A stretch of 64,000 bases of DNA from Agapetus fuscipes (Eukaryota; Arthropoda; Insecta; Trichoptera; Glossosomatidae). Positions within the stretch are counted from its first letter, which is position 1, and every line of letters begins with the position of its first letter. The position numbers were made by a program, and so were the translations under genes. Shown here one piece after another: positions 8,971 through 21,888 of this stretch. The notes under the pieces are model-generated. The model searched no databases and was not told the DNA's origin. It saw nothing but the letters and a program-made list of their open reading frames with translations. The DNA is taken from the NCBI GenBank assembly GCA_951799405.1, contig OX637346.1:9571215-9635214 (forward strand), given 5' to 3'.

Positions 8971-10769
8971 AGGACTACAAAAAAATTCAAGAAAATGAGT
9001 AATTTTATGTATTTGTGAACAATAAAAAAGTGTGTGAAAAAAAGACAAAATTTGTATCTACATTGCTGAAAAAATACTGATTTAATGTAGACTCAGTGTG
9101 AAATGCAAATTATTAATTTTTTCGCAACTTCGTTTGGAAAGTTCAAGAAATATAATAAAAGTAGGGGATGAATTCAGCGCGTGTCTCATTTTGTAAGTTT
9201 ATACTGTCTTTTCCATTTTACTACTATTAGATGCAATTGATGAAATAGGGTTTTTATCAAGTTTAAAAAAAAATGACAGGTGATTTTAAATCACAAAAAA
9301 ATAATGTAGATCATTCCTGCATTTAATGCGACTGTAAATAATTTATAAATCCAATGTTTTTTCTATTGTATTCTGTAAATAGTTGATGAATCTCTAGAAT
9401 GTATCCATCGTGTAGGAAAGTAAGATTTTTACGTTTTTTGTTTTAAGATCACATGAGATTGCCAATCAATGATCTAATGTATTTTTTGCAATAATGTAAA
9501 AAAACATTTATTTTTTTGAAATGATATTTTACAAAGTAGTTTAAATTATAGAAAAAAATCTCTGATGGATGCGTGTTTTATTTTTATTTTCCAAAACCAA
9601 AATACTATAATTTTGTTTAACTTGCATGCTTCAATATGGAATATTTAAAACTATGGTATTTTTCTTGATGTACCTTTTGAAATATTGGACAATAATATTT
9701 AAAAACATAATAATCAAGAGAAAAAATGAATTTTAAATTAAGTTATCTTTTAGAATAAATGAAAAAAAAATATTGGTGTTGGCTCAGGTTTTTTAGGACT
9801 TAAAATTAAATTTTATTTTTATATGATTTTTTTGCATTTGTGAAAATATTCTTATAAAATATATATCAAATGAACATTTCACTTAAAAATACTTCAATTT
9901 TTTTACGTCTCAGTCCGTCGGGGATTATGGACAAAGTCTTTCCAATTATTCAAGTAAAATTGTAGAGGTGTTTTCTATATCTGTAAAAAACAATTATGAC
10001 ATATCGAAAGTATATCATTGTACCATGTCTTACAAAACTTTTTATTTCAAAATAGTCCTATATTTTTTAGAATCCCATCACAATGTACACAGTAGATTTG
10101 TATGAATTTTTACTGATTAATTATTTACTGAAATTTTAATTTTCATGAATCTCATTTTTTCGCACAAATTTCTTTTATTGTTTGTCCTGTCTTCCACGTT
10201 TATTTTTATGAAATTATATCAAGTGAATAGCATTCCAAACATTAAAAACAATAGACTTATACACAATGTAACTTTTGAGACGTTTTATTTGATAATGATA
10301 TTTTTAATTTTAATGACTTGCGTTTGTAAAAAGTTAAGGCTCATCATTGTAATATGTAATTATTTAATTATATCAACTTACTCAATCTTTACAAGACTTC
10401 ATAAATAATTATTGTAAATAAAATGGATTAATAAAAAATAGTATTATTTTTGTTTTCCTGAAAAAATCTAAGAAAACTTTCAGATGCTGATGATGCTGTT
10501 GATTGCGGGGGTCTATCATATAGACCTACTTTTTTTTTTGGTATATTATCTTCTAGTTGACATCGGACTGTGATACTATGAAAGGTCTATTTGAGAGGAA
10601 GATCTTGAGAAGGAATTTTGGGTCCATAAGTGAAAATGGAGTCTAGGGAAGCAACGATGAACTGTCCGAACTGGATCAACATGCTCATACCACCATACCA
10701 AAAAATTCCGACTCTGATTTCCGCCTATGACTCTATAGTTTATACGATTAATGTATTTAGGTATAGTTA
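8971..10769. other. 3' UTR and AT-rich flank
   Basis: AATAAA at 9021-9026 probably ends the host transcript. The remainder is very AT-rich with no domain-bearing ORF. The 87-codon ORF at 10145-10408 is rich in Ile, Leu, Phe and Asn, as expected from AT-rich noise. Confidence 0.5.
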
Positions 10770-11150
10770 TCTTTAATCTAATTTGCAAAGATATATTGCA
10801 TTTAAAATTAATATTAAATGGATGCCCACAAACAGATATGTGGAATATTTTTCAGGGTTTGGTGGTTTACACAGTGAAAGTCCATTGAATAATCAATCAA
10901 ATAAATATACTGTTTTAATTCACTTTTTTATTATTTTATTTTAAATATGTCAAACAATTTTCGCCTAAAAAGGCAAGGCATAATAAAAAAGTGAATTAAA
11001 ACAGTATATTTATTTGATTGATTATTATTAGATATGTGGAAGTTCGCGCTTACAAATGCTGCTTTTGTAATTACAATTTAAAATCCAAATCTCAATTGAA
11101 CATTGGCAAAACAATGACATTGGCAAAGTGAGTCTAAGTCAAAAAACAAG
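10770..11150 (-). repeat. Rep-A copy interrupted by a foldback element
   Basis: Left part 10770-10845 is the Rep-A 3' end; right part 11030-11150 continues it. Between them is a 184-bp insertion (10846-11029) flanked by the 12-bp repeat AGATATGTGGAA (10834-10845, 11030-11041). Removing the insert and one repeat restores the Rep-A consensus. Confidence 0.8.
10846..11029. mobile_element. Foldback element with 47-bp arms
   Basis: Arms 10888-10934 and 10980-11026 are near-perfect inverse copies. The loop carries TTTTCGCCTAAAAAGGC, and the left flank carries CACAGTGAAAGTCCATT. Both blocks recur in foldbacks near 29.6 and 42 kb. The 12-bp target duplication is longer than usual for cut-and-paste elements and fits target-primed insertion. 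Confidence 0.75.
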
Positions 11151-13534
11151 TCAAGCAATATCAATTATATATGTATAATGTATATATCAAATACATATGT
11201 ATAAGAATTATAACTGAAGATGATAGTCAGCTAACGAAAACGTTATTGCAATGTACTCATATAAAGTGGTTAAACAACGTTTAAATTTGTTTGTTTTTAT
11301 GAAAACAATTGTGTATTTTTTAAATATATTAATCAATTATTTTCGAATAAATAAAGTGTATTTGATAATGGCTTACCAAAGTGTTTCGCTTGAAAATTTT
11401 GAATTTTTATTATCAGCTTGTACAATATCAATTATTTGATTGATGACAGAATAAGGTACTCATTTTAATATACCATTATACTGAGAATTACTCCTAGTTT
11501 GAGATAAAGCCGAAAGGCTGTCATAACTCGTAGAATTTAATTACTGCGGAAGCGTCTCACAGTCGTGATATTTATATTAATAGCCAGCTAAAAATTACAA
11601 CAATAAAATTTTATCATCCCCACAAAAGCAGTGAGTCGGAATAAAACATTGGAGAGTGTCGGCTCGCGCTCCGGCTGCCTCATCAGTATTAATTAGATAT
11701 TCCTTTCTTGCTTTCCCGCGTCCTCTCCCGAGAGCCTCCGCTCTTCAAACTAAAAATGAGTCGTTCAATTTTAGGTCCCAGTCTTGTGCCGCATCCAGAC
11801 CCGAAGACAGATTTTAAAAATGTAATGGTAACAAAATAAGAGATGTTTTTTCCTTGGAGTGTTTTTCAGAACCCCGATTATAAAAAAAATCGCAAATCTG
11901 ATCTCGATTGCCTTGATAAAAAATGTATGTACGAGTAAAATACGACGACACTCCTAGGATAGTGTTTTAGTTTCCAAACATTTTTCGATTTACGCAATCG
12001 AGGTGAGCTTACTCAAAGCTTTAAAGCAGGGACACAGGTATTGTCTTGCTTTCTGTAAACTGCCGCTTCTTTTTCTTCTTCATCTTTTAGTCGTTGTGGT
12101 GTGTTCATTGATAAAATAAACATAAAATAGTAACATTGATAAAATGGACGATGGGTAATTATCACACAACTATCGTAGCTACACAATACGAACTACCATA
12201 CCACATATGTAGCTTTTTCTGAAACATTGTAACAATTTGCCTCCAATTCGTTTTTACTTTCTGCCTCCTGAATTCCATAAGTGAATTGTTTTTGATAAGA
12301 ACTTATGCAGTTTTATTCACAAAAAATGTTAATCCATAGAAGACCCATGCTAATCTACAGTAAATTCTTCTTGGAGAATTCACTGTAGGCCTCAGATGAG
12401 CCACGGATTTTATTTTTGTGAAGAAGATTCAATTAAGATCAAGCCTTCATATCATTTTCTATAAAATTTCGTCAACCATAACACTTCACGCCAAGGAGTC
12501 AAATCATCTTGGATGGCAAATCTTCATCTTGGAGACTACCGTTAACATCTATTTGATTATTTCAATCAGATTATTATTTTAATTATTGGAATCCATGCAA
12601 CAAAAAGTAGCCTCTAATGGGGTAATTCACAAATCCACTTGAGATAGCGGATGAGCCATGGATTTGCTGTGTGTGAAGAACATCGAAAGCTCGTACTCTG
12701 ATTTTTCAGACAGAACAAAAAAAACAGAATCTTCGAACATGTACAGTGTAAGTTGCTTGTAAATAGTAAGCTGTTTATTTCTAACTATTTTCGGTTATTC
12801 AAACACTTATCATTTCTTAAAATTTACGATAATCCTTTTGAAGCATCAATTAACTCCATGTTTTGAAGTGCAATTAACACTTACTTACCTGATATCTGAT
12901 TTCTGGAAAGGAAAATCTAAAGACGAAATGAGTGACCAAACTTTCCCTGTAGCTTCTAGTCTGGTTGGAGCATTACATACTGTCATGTTTGCTTTAATAA
13001 TGAGAAGCAAACTGGAGTTGCTCGCAGATAAGAAGTGGTACATGTTGTATATTTTATTCAGCGAGCTCTCCTTCCATTATCCGTGTACCTACTCGGCGCG
13101 CACTTACCTTGCCTGCTAAACATATTCAAGACAACCCCTTTAGAAGGAAATACAATATTATTTAACGGGAATGAATTTATTCGTGTCTGGAAGACGTTGC
13201 TAGATTTAACACTGAACCTACTAGAGAATTTTAATCTAAATAAAATACAAGCAGAAAAATAAAAAAGGACTACCTTCGTACCTACAGAGTTGATACTCAT
13301 TTTACCGTACTTAATAAAAAAGTAAAAATTAACTTTTAAATACAATTTAAAATTAAATTTTACATGTTCTGTGTCAAAAAAATTACCTTGTTTGATACAC
13401 TCCAAAAAACTTAAATTCTCATTGATTAAACTCTACAATTTTATTTATCTTTTTTTACTCCAAGGAATAACTGTGACTCCGTCACCATTCCACTTAAAGT
13501 AACCAGAACACTATTCTACAAACTTCTCTCCACT
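11151..13534. other. Non-coding stretch, single copy in appearance
   Basis: No gene. A GC-richer block at 11640-11810 stands out from AT-rich surroundings. Near-repeats of GGATGAGCCATGGATTTGCTG type occur at 12390-12420 and 12640-12680. ACTGTGACTCCGTCACCATTCCAC at 13468-13491 resembles the inverted 3' end of LINE-alpha. Confidence 0.4.
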
Positions 13535-13745
13535 TGTATCTAGTCTACCTACTTTGCCAATGCCACCCCTGTCCTGTTTCAGGTAAGGTCGGCAAGAGTT
13601 GCAGGTTTATTATGTTTATTTGAAATTGGGTTTTTCAAGTTCACATGCGGCATGTGTAAACGCAAATTTTTTACGTGTCTGCTTATGGGAATGCATTTAA
13701 TATGAATATAAAATATAGTATATCTTTGCAATTTAGATACATATT
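13535..13745 (+). repeat. Rep-A copy
   Basis: Diverged plus-strand copy with CTTTGCCAATGCCACCCCTG, GGCAAGAGTTGCAGG and the end block ATATCTTTGCAATTTAGAT; the first part is missing. Confidence 0.7.
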
Positions 13746-16700
13746 TTATAATTATTACTGGCGAAAAAAATAGTTCATGCTATCTTTATCTCTACATTTT
13801 CTTCTTTTACATTTACTCAGCAATTTTTCAGTATCCAAATGCAAAAATACAGTTTCCTGCATTTGCTTCACGTTTCAGTGGAACGGCGGGATCTTCGGCG
13901 TGTGTACGGGGAGGAAGAGCGATGAGGAGAATTCTGGGCAGAGATCACGTGCTATGATAAATGGCGGGAGGAAGTCTGGTCGTGAACTAATGGATCAAAT
14001 GGCAAATGAAGAAAAATGATGAAAAACAGAGGAGCGCGCGAGCTGGGCTTAGCCAATAGGTACTGCACTAATCTGATATTAGCCTTGTGCTACCTGCGAG
14101 CTACTATTAAATTTTGCTTTTATTTCAGAGGAAATTCAATTTGAAAGGATGCGGTATCAAAAGATTAAAACTATAGCATTAGTGTTTTTCAAAGTAAATG
14201 TACGGATAAAATATGTCCTTATATATCGATGATTGAAATAGATACTCGTATATATTTAGAAAAAAATATTTGTATACTTCCAATACAAATTACATGACTC
14301 CCTGCTGTTCTTCAAGTACACAGTCCATTCCAAGATAGAGCTAAAAAATGTAATAGTTTGTAATTCTTGTGAATGAATTTGTTTACAATCTCAACATTTA
14401 CCAAATATTTTCATTATGCTACGATTGCATAATTTTCCTAAGATACGGAACAGTTTATGTGCTTCTTGGTTCAGCTTTACTTAAGATTTTGGCTGAAAAA
14501 TTATAGTGATTTTTTAGTACCTACAATACATTTTTTTAAATAGGTTTGAAAGATGCCTGACCAGTTCACCTTGCTTGTGTGCATGCAATGATATCTGTTG
14601 AACCAGGATTGAAATTGTTGCCGACAGGACACGGCGCAGGCGGTGTTCGAACCGGTGCTATTTTCAATAACGCAAATTCGACTGCAAACGCCTTATCCCC
14701 TCGACCATCCCAGTGACTGAAGGATAAACCAGATCGTTACTTTGTCACTTCACAATTATCCTCTACGATCTTAGGTATATAATGTATTTTGAAAAGGTTA
14801 CTTTGTACTGAGAAATTCGATCTTTGGAGAAAAACCGGAAGTTTTCGTTTTCAAGGCACAACTCACTAGTTGTCAAGATTATTAAAATACAATAAAAACA
14901 AGCACAGTTCAATAAGTATACGACATCGCGTAAATACTCAACAATCGCGTAATCTGATAAAAATAACGAAAACGAAAACTCTCACTTAAAGCGCTATCGC
15001 ATCTTGAACACAGATTTTTCTTTTCACGCGATGATTGAGTGTATACGTAATTCCTTGAACTCGGGCTAGAGTTCAGTGTTTGTTACCTTTGTAACGATAA
15101 TGGCGACAAAAGAAAACTTGCGAGATGAAGGAGGCGCTCGTGCGTGAAGCGATAATACCGATGTCTGGGGGGAGGATGGGGTGAAGGCGCCCTCTCAGGG
15201 GGGGAAGAAAGACTGTACGAAGGGTGAAGTAGGCCGAGCAACAAGTTACATTAAAATATCACAAAAAAACTATTTTATTCAAAATTTACGAAGGTTAACT
15301 GTGAATGCCAATGTGAAAAATTCTTATTAAGATTGCCGGGCTCAATTTAGTAAAAACTTCGGTTAATTTATTTCACACAATTTATTTTAAGATTCCGTTT
15401 ACATTTGGTTCGATTACTGAGTGTTTTTTTTAACTGTTTAGCTCGACGGCTCTAATACAAGTCTGCGCTACAGAAAGCGTTGACCCTTTATGTAGTACGA
15501 CATAAGGACGGTTCTTGAAACATCGGGAACTGGAACAATCGTGATTTTGCTATATTGATATCCTTGCAGCTTAGATTAGATTAGATTAGATATTATATTT
15601 TAAAGATTCGAACAAATTGTCACACCATCAAACAAATGCAAGTATCACACATAAGTAGAAAGAAAAATAGCTTCATAATTGTGACATTGAAAATACAAAT
15701 AATTAATGAGACAAACGTATTTTAGTGATCAATTATATTGATTTAAAGGAAAGCTAAGCATTACGGTAGCATGCCTACTTATTTTCCCAAGTAACGTAGC
15801 TAATCTGACACCTAATAGGTACTTAATTATTTATCTTAAGTTTATTAGTTTTTCAAAGTAAAAAGATACTTTTTTTTTATAAAAGGTAGCTTTGTCAGCT
15901 CGTTGGTAAGAAGAAAATTTGATAGAAAGGGGAAAAAATTAGGAAGACACACAATTGCTTGATAACTCAAAGCCAAATTCGTATCCATAACAAACACTCT
16001 TTCATAAAAGCCTTGAACTATTAATGTTTCATCCTTAATCGTCGGGCAGAAAGGGTGCCTTCTGAAAACGTTGATTACGACGTCAATTACAAAAATGTGA
16101 ATTCTCCTACGAGTAGGTACGACCTCATCGTCAAATATAAAAAAAGTTAAATTTACAAGAAAGTTTAATTGAAAAAAAAAACACACACACACACAGAATT
16201 TTATTTTCACAAGTTTCCCCTCAAATACTTTCGACTTACTTAATACTTACGTCATTTTCAAGAGGACACTCATTTGTTTTAAAGCGCATTTTCATTAATA
16301 AATATGTCAAGCAACAGTAAATCCGATGTAAATTTTACCATAAAAAAACATCGATAGAATTAAAAGGGAACCATGAGTTTTTTTGGGGCAAAAAAAAATA
16401 CCCAGAGTAATAGAGAGCAAATACCTTTTTACGTGAGGTATGAATGACATTAACGCGCTGAAAGGAAAATCTGTGAAAAAAAAGTTCCTTAGAACATCTC
16501 ATGTTAAAAATAACATTATTAAGGAGTCCCTTTCAGTGTGTTGATGTTTCCGTGAGGTATTGTTGGGAAGGCTTCCACATAAATTGAATGCCGACAATGG
16601 CGCTCATTCCCGACTTAGCACAATAAGACAAAATAAGAAAGCCCGGGCGAGACGCGCGCTGCTAAAATGATGGATGGATTCGCGGGCCATTCTTGTGGAA

Positions 16701-16780
16701 AGTTAACTTTTACCGCAAAAAAAAACGCAGAGATTTAATGAATTAAGTTGTATTGTCCGCGTGAATGCGGGTGAATATAC
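13746..16780. other. Non-coding stretch with old repeat remnants
   Basis: 13960-14020 is a LINE-alpha scrap (GGRKSGRELMDQMANE). 14880-15060 holds a pair of inverted ACTCAATCATCGCG-type blocks, probably an old palindromic MITE. 15556-15592 is only the Rep-A tail, CTTGCAGCTTAGATTAGATT. An island at 15100-15240 and another at 16560-16710 are GC-richer and look single copy. Confidence 0.4.
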
Positions 16781-16980
16781 CAACATCCGGAGGTTTTGTC
16801 TGGCCTTAATCTGGAAGACGAAATTTGAAAGATACGCATATAAATTAGTAATGTATGAAAAAGGTTATGGATATGAATGAATTGAAAGATATTTACAAGG
16901 ATTGGAAAAAATGCAGACATATCTGCAGAGGCTCTGGCTGCCTCTAGCGGAATGTTAACAGAGTTACAGTTACAGCTAAA
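16781..16980 (+). mobile_element. LINE-alpha 3' end
   Basis: Plus-strand copy with GGTTATGGATATGAATGAATT, CTGCAGAGGCTCTGGCTGCC, CTAGCGGAATG, and the tail GAGTTACAGTTACAG. The same end recurs at 26220, 40590 and (inverted) 55695. Confidence 0.75.
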
Positions 16981-18424
16981 TCGTGAGGAAAGTTAATCTA
17001 ATAGTGTCTCTTTGGTTCAGAAAATAAAGGCGCAAATATACAATTGATGCTTTAACCCGAATGTTATTGTTACAGTATGAATTGCTTTGATAGATATTGT
17101 TGTAAATATAATGATAACTATCCATAAATTACGCTTGCGGGTGACTTGTGTCCTAATTCCTGAAAATCATGTCCATAATTGTATAATTTACAAAAATTAG
17201 CAGCAATTAGTGTTCGGAGAACCAACAAGATAAAAGAAACTCAAGAATGTTTTTGCAGTATTTTAGAACCAACATAATGTTAGGTTCCTTCAGAAATGTA
17301 AATGGTTTTTACTTTATCCATAAGTTGGTTGGTATTTCTGCCAAGTTTACGTCGGACCGTAAAGCTCATCCAGATAGATATTATTTCATCCGAGATGGAA
17401 TTCACGGAAGTAAAGGGAGCTGCCTGAAAGATTTTTAATATCGCTATAGAGCAGCTCGGACCAACTTTATCTCGCCTTTTCATTCCTTATATCTTATTAG
17501 TTATCAGTACCCCAAGTATAAAACGTTTCACTAAAAACGTTAAGAAAATAAAGCGCTCACTGAAAGTGCTGCTGTAAGTTTCATGCATTTTTGGGTAAAC
17601 GCTATGATTGAGTTGATACGTTAAGTTTGCTTGAGTTATAGTTGAGTTCAGCTAATGCGACTTGAACTAGCAAACTTACTTTTTTAATATCGTTATTTAA
17701 CTATACAACTATTTTTACGATACCTATCAATAAGTTTTTTAATATCCGAAGACCTTGTCTTCACAAAGGACAAAGTATTGAAACTTTTTAAATGTGATTT
17801 GATATCACTCACCTTAATGAAAACTGTTGATAGATGTTTGTTATTATTTTTATTAAATTTAGGATTGCTTCTAAGTTTGTAATGAGAAGGGGAGACATCA
17901 AAACGAGTTCACTGAACATACTAAATTCTTGGTTAAAAAATGATTTGCAATAGCCTGAAACTATATATATCAATCTTTATGAGAAAAAAATGGATATCAT
18001 TTTCTTCATCATTAAAAGTATCCAGACCCCCGGATAACAGTATTTTTACGCATTTACGGCCATTTTTTGACATCTTGCTAACTTCATTCGTTCACCTTAC
18101 CTAAGAAAATCCATTTATTGTTGTTTTACACCGATTGTTTAATTGCCTTTTATCGGTCTACTAGCAGTACCCGGCGTGTTTCACTACGCCATTTGGGCAT
18201 GTGGTATCATTTTTTTTCTACAGATAAAAGAGGAAACAACAGGATCAAAAAAAAAAGTGTGCTAATCGGAATCAAGCTTCACACAATTTATCTCTAAGTT
18301 TATCTCTAGGTTCACGTTTTCTAAAAAAAAAGGTCTAGGTATAACTGTTAAGCAGCAGAGCCAAGCATAGGGAAAATCGATTGCGGTGCTCCATTTATAT
18401 TTAAGATAAAAAAAATCGGCTATG
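16981..18424. other. Non-coding stretch with a palindromic MITE
   Basis: 17509-17630 is a MITE beginning TACCCCAAGTATAAAAC and containing GTAAACGCTATGATTGAGTT. CTAGCAGTACCCGGCG at 18160-18175 is a scrap of another repeat. Nothing else is recognised. Confidence 0.5.
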
Positions 18425-18680
18425 TAACGTCACTCATCTAATCTATTCTAAGTTGCATGGATATAATTGTTACATTTAGAATTCACATTAAGTGCATGCC
18501 CACAAGCAGACACGTATAAGTTCACACTTGCACATTCTGCGTGTGAACCTACAACATAAAAACCCAAATCTCAAATGAACATACACCCTGCAACTCTTTG
18601 CTGACCTTCCCTGAAACAGGGGTGACATTGGCAGAGTGAACCATTTTCTATTTATAGTTGGTCAGATGCATATTGACCTA
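18425..18680 (-). repeat. Rep-A copy
   Basis: Nearly full-length minus-strand copy including the CATCTAATCTATTCTAAGTTGC tail region and the GGGGTGACATTGGCAGAGTGAACC block. Confidence 0.85.
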
Positions 18681-19025
18681 TACAAGAAAAGAATATAAAC
18701 AATAAATTAAATTTTATAATCATATAATTAAAGAACTAATCTATAAAATTCACTATACTCTTTGAGCAAAGTGAAGAAATAAATGTATTCCAAACAATCA
18801 GGAATATTTTTCAATGTAACCGCACTGTGAAACGTATGCAGTTGGGGAAAATGCTTCATACAATATGATGCACTTAAGTGTTTTTTCAACTATCTCCATA
18901 AAAGTGTTTAATTTATGTTGAAGTTTTGACTCCCTGTCCTGTCTTTATCCCGGCCAAGTGAATTCACATTTTTTCCCCACATTTAAAATGTGCTCTATCC
19001 ATTATTTCAATAAGTGAAAGTTCCT

Positions 19026-19280
19026 TGACTTATAGGTTGGTATGCGGCTGACCACCCATGCTGTAAAAATGGTTCACTTTGCCAATGTCACCCCTGTCTC
19101 AGGGAAGGACGGCAAGAGTTGCAGGGTGTATGTCCATTTGAGATTTGATTTTTATGTTGTAGGTTCACATGAGGCATGTGCAAGCGCGAACTTGTACGTG
19201 TCTGGTTGTGAGAATGCATGTAATGTGAATCTTCAATGTAACATATCCTTGCAACTTAGATTAGATTAGATTAGATTAGG
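19026..19280 (+). repeat. Rep-A copy, full length, young
   Basis: It starts CTTGACTTATAGGTTGGTAT and ends with GCAACTTAGATTAGATTAGA. It differs from the copy at 37991-38240 at only about three positions, so both moved recently. It contains a 75-codon ORF also present in the other young copy; no motif is recognisable. Confidence 0.9.
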
Positions 19281-19361
19281 TAGTGCGCACGGAACATTTT
19301 CTATTGACAACAAAATTGTAAGTCGCACGGCCGGGTTAGGTAAAAGGCAAACATTTTGTTT

Positions 19362-19685
19362 ATCTTGGTAGAGTGCTTGCATTTCATGCCGAAAGCTCGG
19401 GTTCGAATCCCACCGAGGGTGTCAGAAATGATTTCCCGTTTCGGTGTTTATTTCAAACCCCAAAGTAAAATATCGGCAAGGTTTACTCAGCCTTCACAAG
19501 AAATGAGTACCAGCACTCTCGGGAGCTGGGAAACCTCCACTTCAACTGAAGTGGTTGGCGTAAGGCCGGCCCCCTTACCTGTAAAAATAAATAGGTTCAA
19601 CTCGCCACATGCGACCCCTTCGGGGATAACGCGGCAAGAAGTTACACTATATGTGTAGCTTAGTTGCGTTTGCGTTTTTGCGTTT
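19362..19685 (+). mobile_element. SINE-B, tRNA-derived SINE (5' end clipped)
   Basis: The head reads TTGGTAGAGTGCTTGCATTT and then GGTTCGAATCCC, matching internal pol III A and B boxes of a tRNA. The body contains TCAGAAATGATTTCCCGTTT, an ACTCAGCC block, and a 3' part with AACTCGCCACATGCGACC. A better head is seen in the copy at 54545-54845. It is transcribed by pol III and depends on LINE proteins to move. Confidence 0.85.
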
Positions 19686-20001
19686 GGACCATTGTCACAT
19701 AGAAGAAAGACGTTTAACCGCCGAGAAAAAAACGATCTTTAAATTTGTGGTGAGTATATAATTTTACAGAAATGCGGTTTTTGAAAAAACAACTATATTA
19801 TGTATATTTTAATTAAAAGTATGTTTCAATAAAAGGTTTTAATAATAATAATATATTTCAATATGGTCTTCTAGTTGTGACCTACGAACTTTCGTTTATC
19901 GTATTTTTTATAAGTGCGGGATATAAAAGCTTTCTTACATTTCTAAAATTCAACTTGGAATACTTGAATAACATTTTTTAATTTGGAACTTTTGTCTAGG
20001 C

Positions 20002-20547
20002 CAGGGGTCGGCAACCTTTTGAGTCGGAAGAGCCAAAAATTACAATTTACAAATTTCAAAGCTTTTCCTTGACTTATAGGTTGGTATGAGGCTGACCACC
20101 CATACTGTAAAAAATGGTTCACTTTGCCAATGTCGCCCCTGTTTCAGGGAAGGTCGGCAAGAGTTGCAGGGCTTATGTTCATTTAAGATTGGGTTTTTAT
20201 ATTGTAGTTCCACATGCGGTATGTGTGAGCGCGAAATTATGCGTGTCTGCTAATGGGAATGCATTTGATGTGAATCTCAAATGATACATATCTTATTTTG
20301 GATTTGGATTTGTAAAGAGCCACAAATGTTTTTTTGCCAACAATAAATAGCGTCGATGGGGCGGGGGGAGGGTGAAAAGCGAGTACAAGTAGCGGAGAGA
20401 TCGTTAATCGATTCAGAACGATTTAGTTTTTTTCGATCAGAAGTATAATTCTGTGTTTTTTTTATATTTGCGTATGAAGCTAAAGAGCCGTAACTTCACA
20501 CCCAAAGAGCCGCATGTGGCTGGTGAGCCGCAGGTTGCTTACCCCTA
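20002..20547 (+). mobile_element. hAT-like non-autonomous element, interrupted by Rep-A
   Basis: The left end is CAGGGGTCGGCAACCTTTTG. The right end carries GAGCCGCATGTGGCT and GGTTGCTTACCCCTA, a diverged inverse of the left end. The inner ends share AAGAGCC. These are typical of hAT MITEs. An 8-bp target duplication could not be confirmed. A Rep-A copy (20066-20300) sits inside. Confidence 0.7.
20066..20300 (+). repeat. Rep-A copy nested in hAT-like element
   Basis: It runs from CCTTGACTTATAGGTTGGTA to ATACATATCTTATTTTGG; the GATTA tail is absent. Confidence 0.85.
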
Positions 20548-20582
20548 ACCAAACCGATATCGATCCACCATATTTGTAAAAA

Positions 20583-20815
20583 GTCCGGTCTATAGCTTAG
20601 TTGGTAGAGTAACTGCATTCCATGCCGAGATCTCGAGTTAGAATCCCACTGAAGTTTTCAGAAATTATTTCTCGTTTCAGTGTTTATTTCTAACCCAAAA
20701 TAAAATACCGGCAAGGCTTACTCAGCCTTCATAAGAAATGAGTGTCAAGCCACTCAGGAGCTGAATAACATCCATTTCAAGTTGGCGTAAAGTAAAAGTT
20801 ACTGGGTTGTTCATT
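20583..20815 (+). mobile_element. SINE-B copy
   Basis: It starts GTCCGGTCTATAGCTTAGTT, giving A box TAGCTTAGTTGGTAGAG; the B box is mutated (GAGTTAGAATCCC). The 3' part is replaced at about 20815 by a Rep-A fragment (20820-20945). Confidence 0.8.
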
Positions 20816-21258
20816 TTAGATTTGGATTTTAAATTATGAGTAGGTACACATGCAGCATTTGTAAGCGTGAACTTACATGTGTCTACTTGTGAGCATGCAT
20901 TTTATATGAATCTTTAATGTAAATGTATATTTGCAACTAAGATTATGTATTGTAGTTGAATATAATGGTCTTCTTCTATTGGGTGGTTTCAAAATTTACC
21001 AACCTCGTTGCTGAAATATTGAGAATTGAGAAACATTGTTTATTTGATCACCATCAAACTTCACAGGATTCATTCTAAAAATATGTTACATGTTTCCTGA
21101 AAATTTCGTCAAAATCGGATGAGCGGTTTATGAGTATAGGGAACATACATACATACATACATACATAAATACATAAATACATACATACATACATACATAC
21201 ATACATACATACATACATACATACACACATCCTTCTTTATAGATATAGATAGATAGAT
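20614..21258 (+). repeat. Tandem duplication, unit 1
   Basis: A unit of about 645 bp containing most of a SINE-B, a Rep-A fragment (20820-20945), a conserved block (AATTTCGTCAAAATCGGATG), and a CATA microsatellite with CCTTCTTTATAGATATAGAT. It is repeated directly at 21259-21888. Confidence 0.85.
21141..21225 (+). repeat. CATA microsatellite
   Basis: Run of ACAT/CATA repeats attached to a short conserved leader, as in microsatellite-associated interspersed repeats. The same structure ends unit 2 (about 21789-21868). Confidence 0.9.
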
Positions 21259-21888
21259 TGCATTCCATGCCGAGATCTCGAGTTAGAATCTCACCGAAGT
21301 TGTCAGAAATTATTTCCCGTTTCAGTGTTTATTTTAAACCAAAATAAAATACCGGCAAGTCTTACTCAGCCTTCATAAGAAATGAGTGTCAATCCACTCA
21401 GGAGCTGAATAACATCCATTTCAAGTTGGCGTAAAGTAAAAGTTACTGGGTTGTTCATTTTAGATTTGGATTTTAAATTATGAGTGGGTACACATGCAGC
21501 ATTTGTAAGCGTGAACTTACATGTGTCTACTTGTGAGCATGCATTTTATATGAATCTTTAATGTAAATGTATATTTGCAACAAAGATTATGTATTGTAGT
21601 TGAATATAATGGTCGTCTTCTATTGGGTGGTTTCGAAATTTACCGACCTCGTTGCTGAAATATCGAGAATTGAGAACCACTGTTTATTTGATCACCATCA
21701 AACTTCACAGGATTCGTTCTAAGAATATGTTACATGTTTCCTGAAAATTTCGTCAAAATCGGATGAGCGGTTTATGAGTCTATAGGGGACATACATACAT
21801 ACATACATACATACATACATACATACATACATACATACATACATACATACATACATACATACATACATCCTTCTTTATAGATATAGAT
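21259..21888 (+). repeat. Tandem duplication, unit 2
   Basis: Same order of parts as unit 1 with a few percent substitutions, joined through AGATAGAT. Contains a truncated SINE-B head (21259-21460), a Rep-A fragment (21470-21600) and the CATA microsatellite (about 21789-21868). Confidence 0.85.

Noticed and set aside
10145..10408. 87-codon ORF resembling a membrane protein
   Set aside because: The hydrophobic composition is what very AT-rich DNA encodes by chance; no signal, splice or homologous motif supports it.
13777..14019. Possible exon after a TTTCAG acceptor at 13878
   Set aside because: The latter half is a LINE-alpha scrap (DQMANE) and no donor site or partner exon was found.
19042..19269. 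75-codon ORF conserved at 38011-38238
   Set aside because: It is conserved only because the two Rep-A copies are young; older copies (24000, 50924) have it broken, so no coding constraint is visible.
21141..21868. CRISPR-like array
   Set aside because: The repeats are CATA microsatellites without spacers, in a eukaryotic setting.
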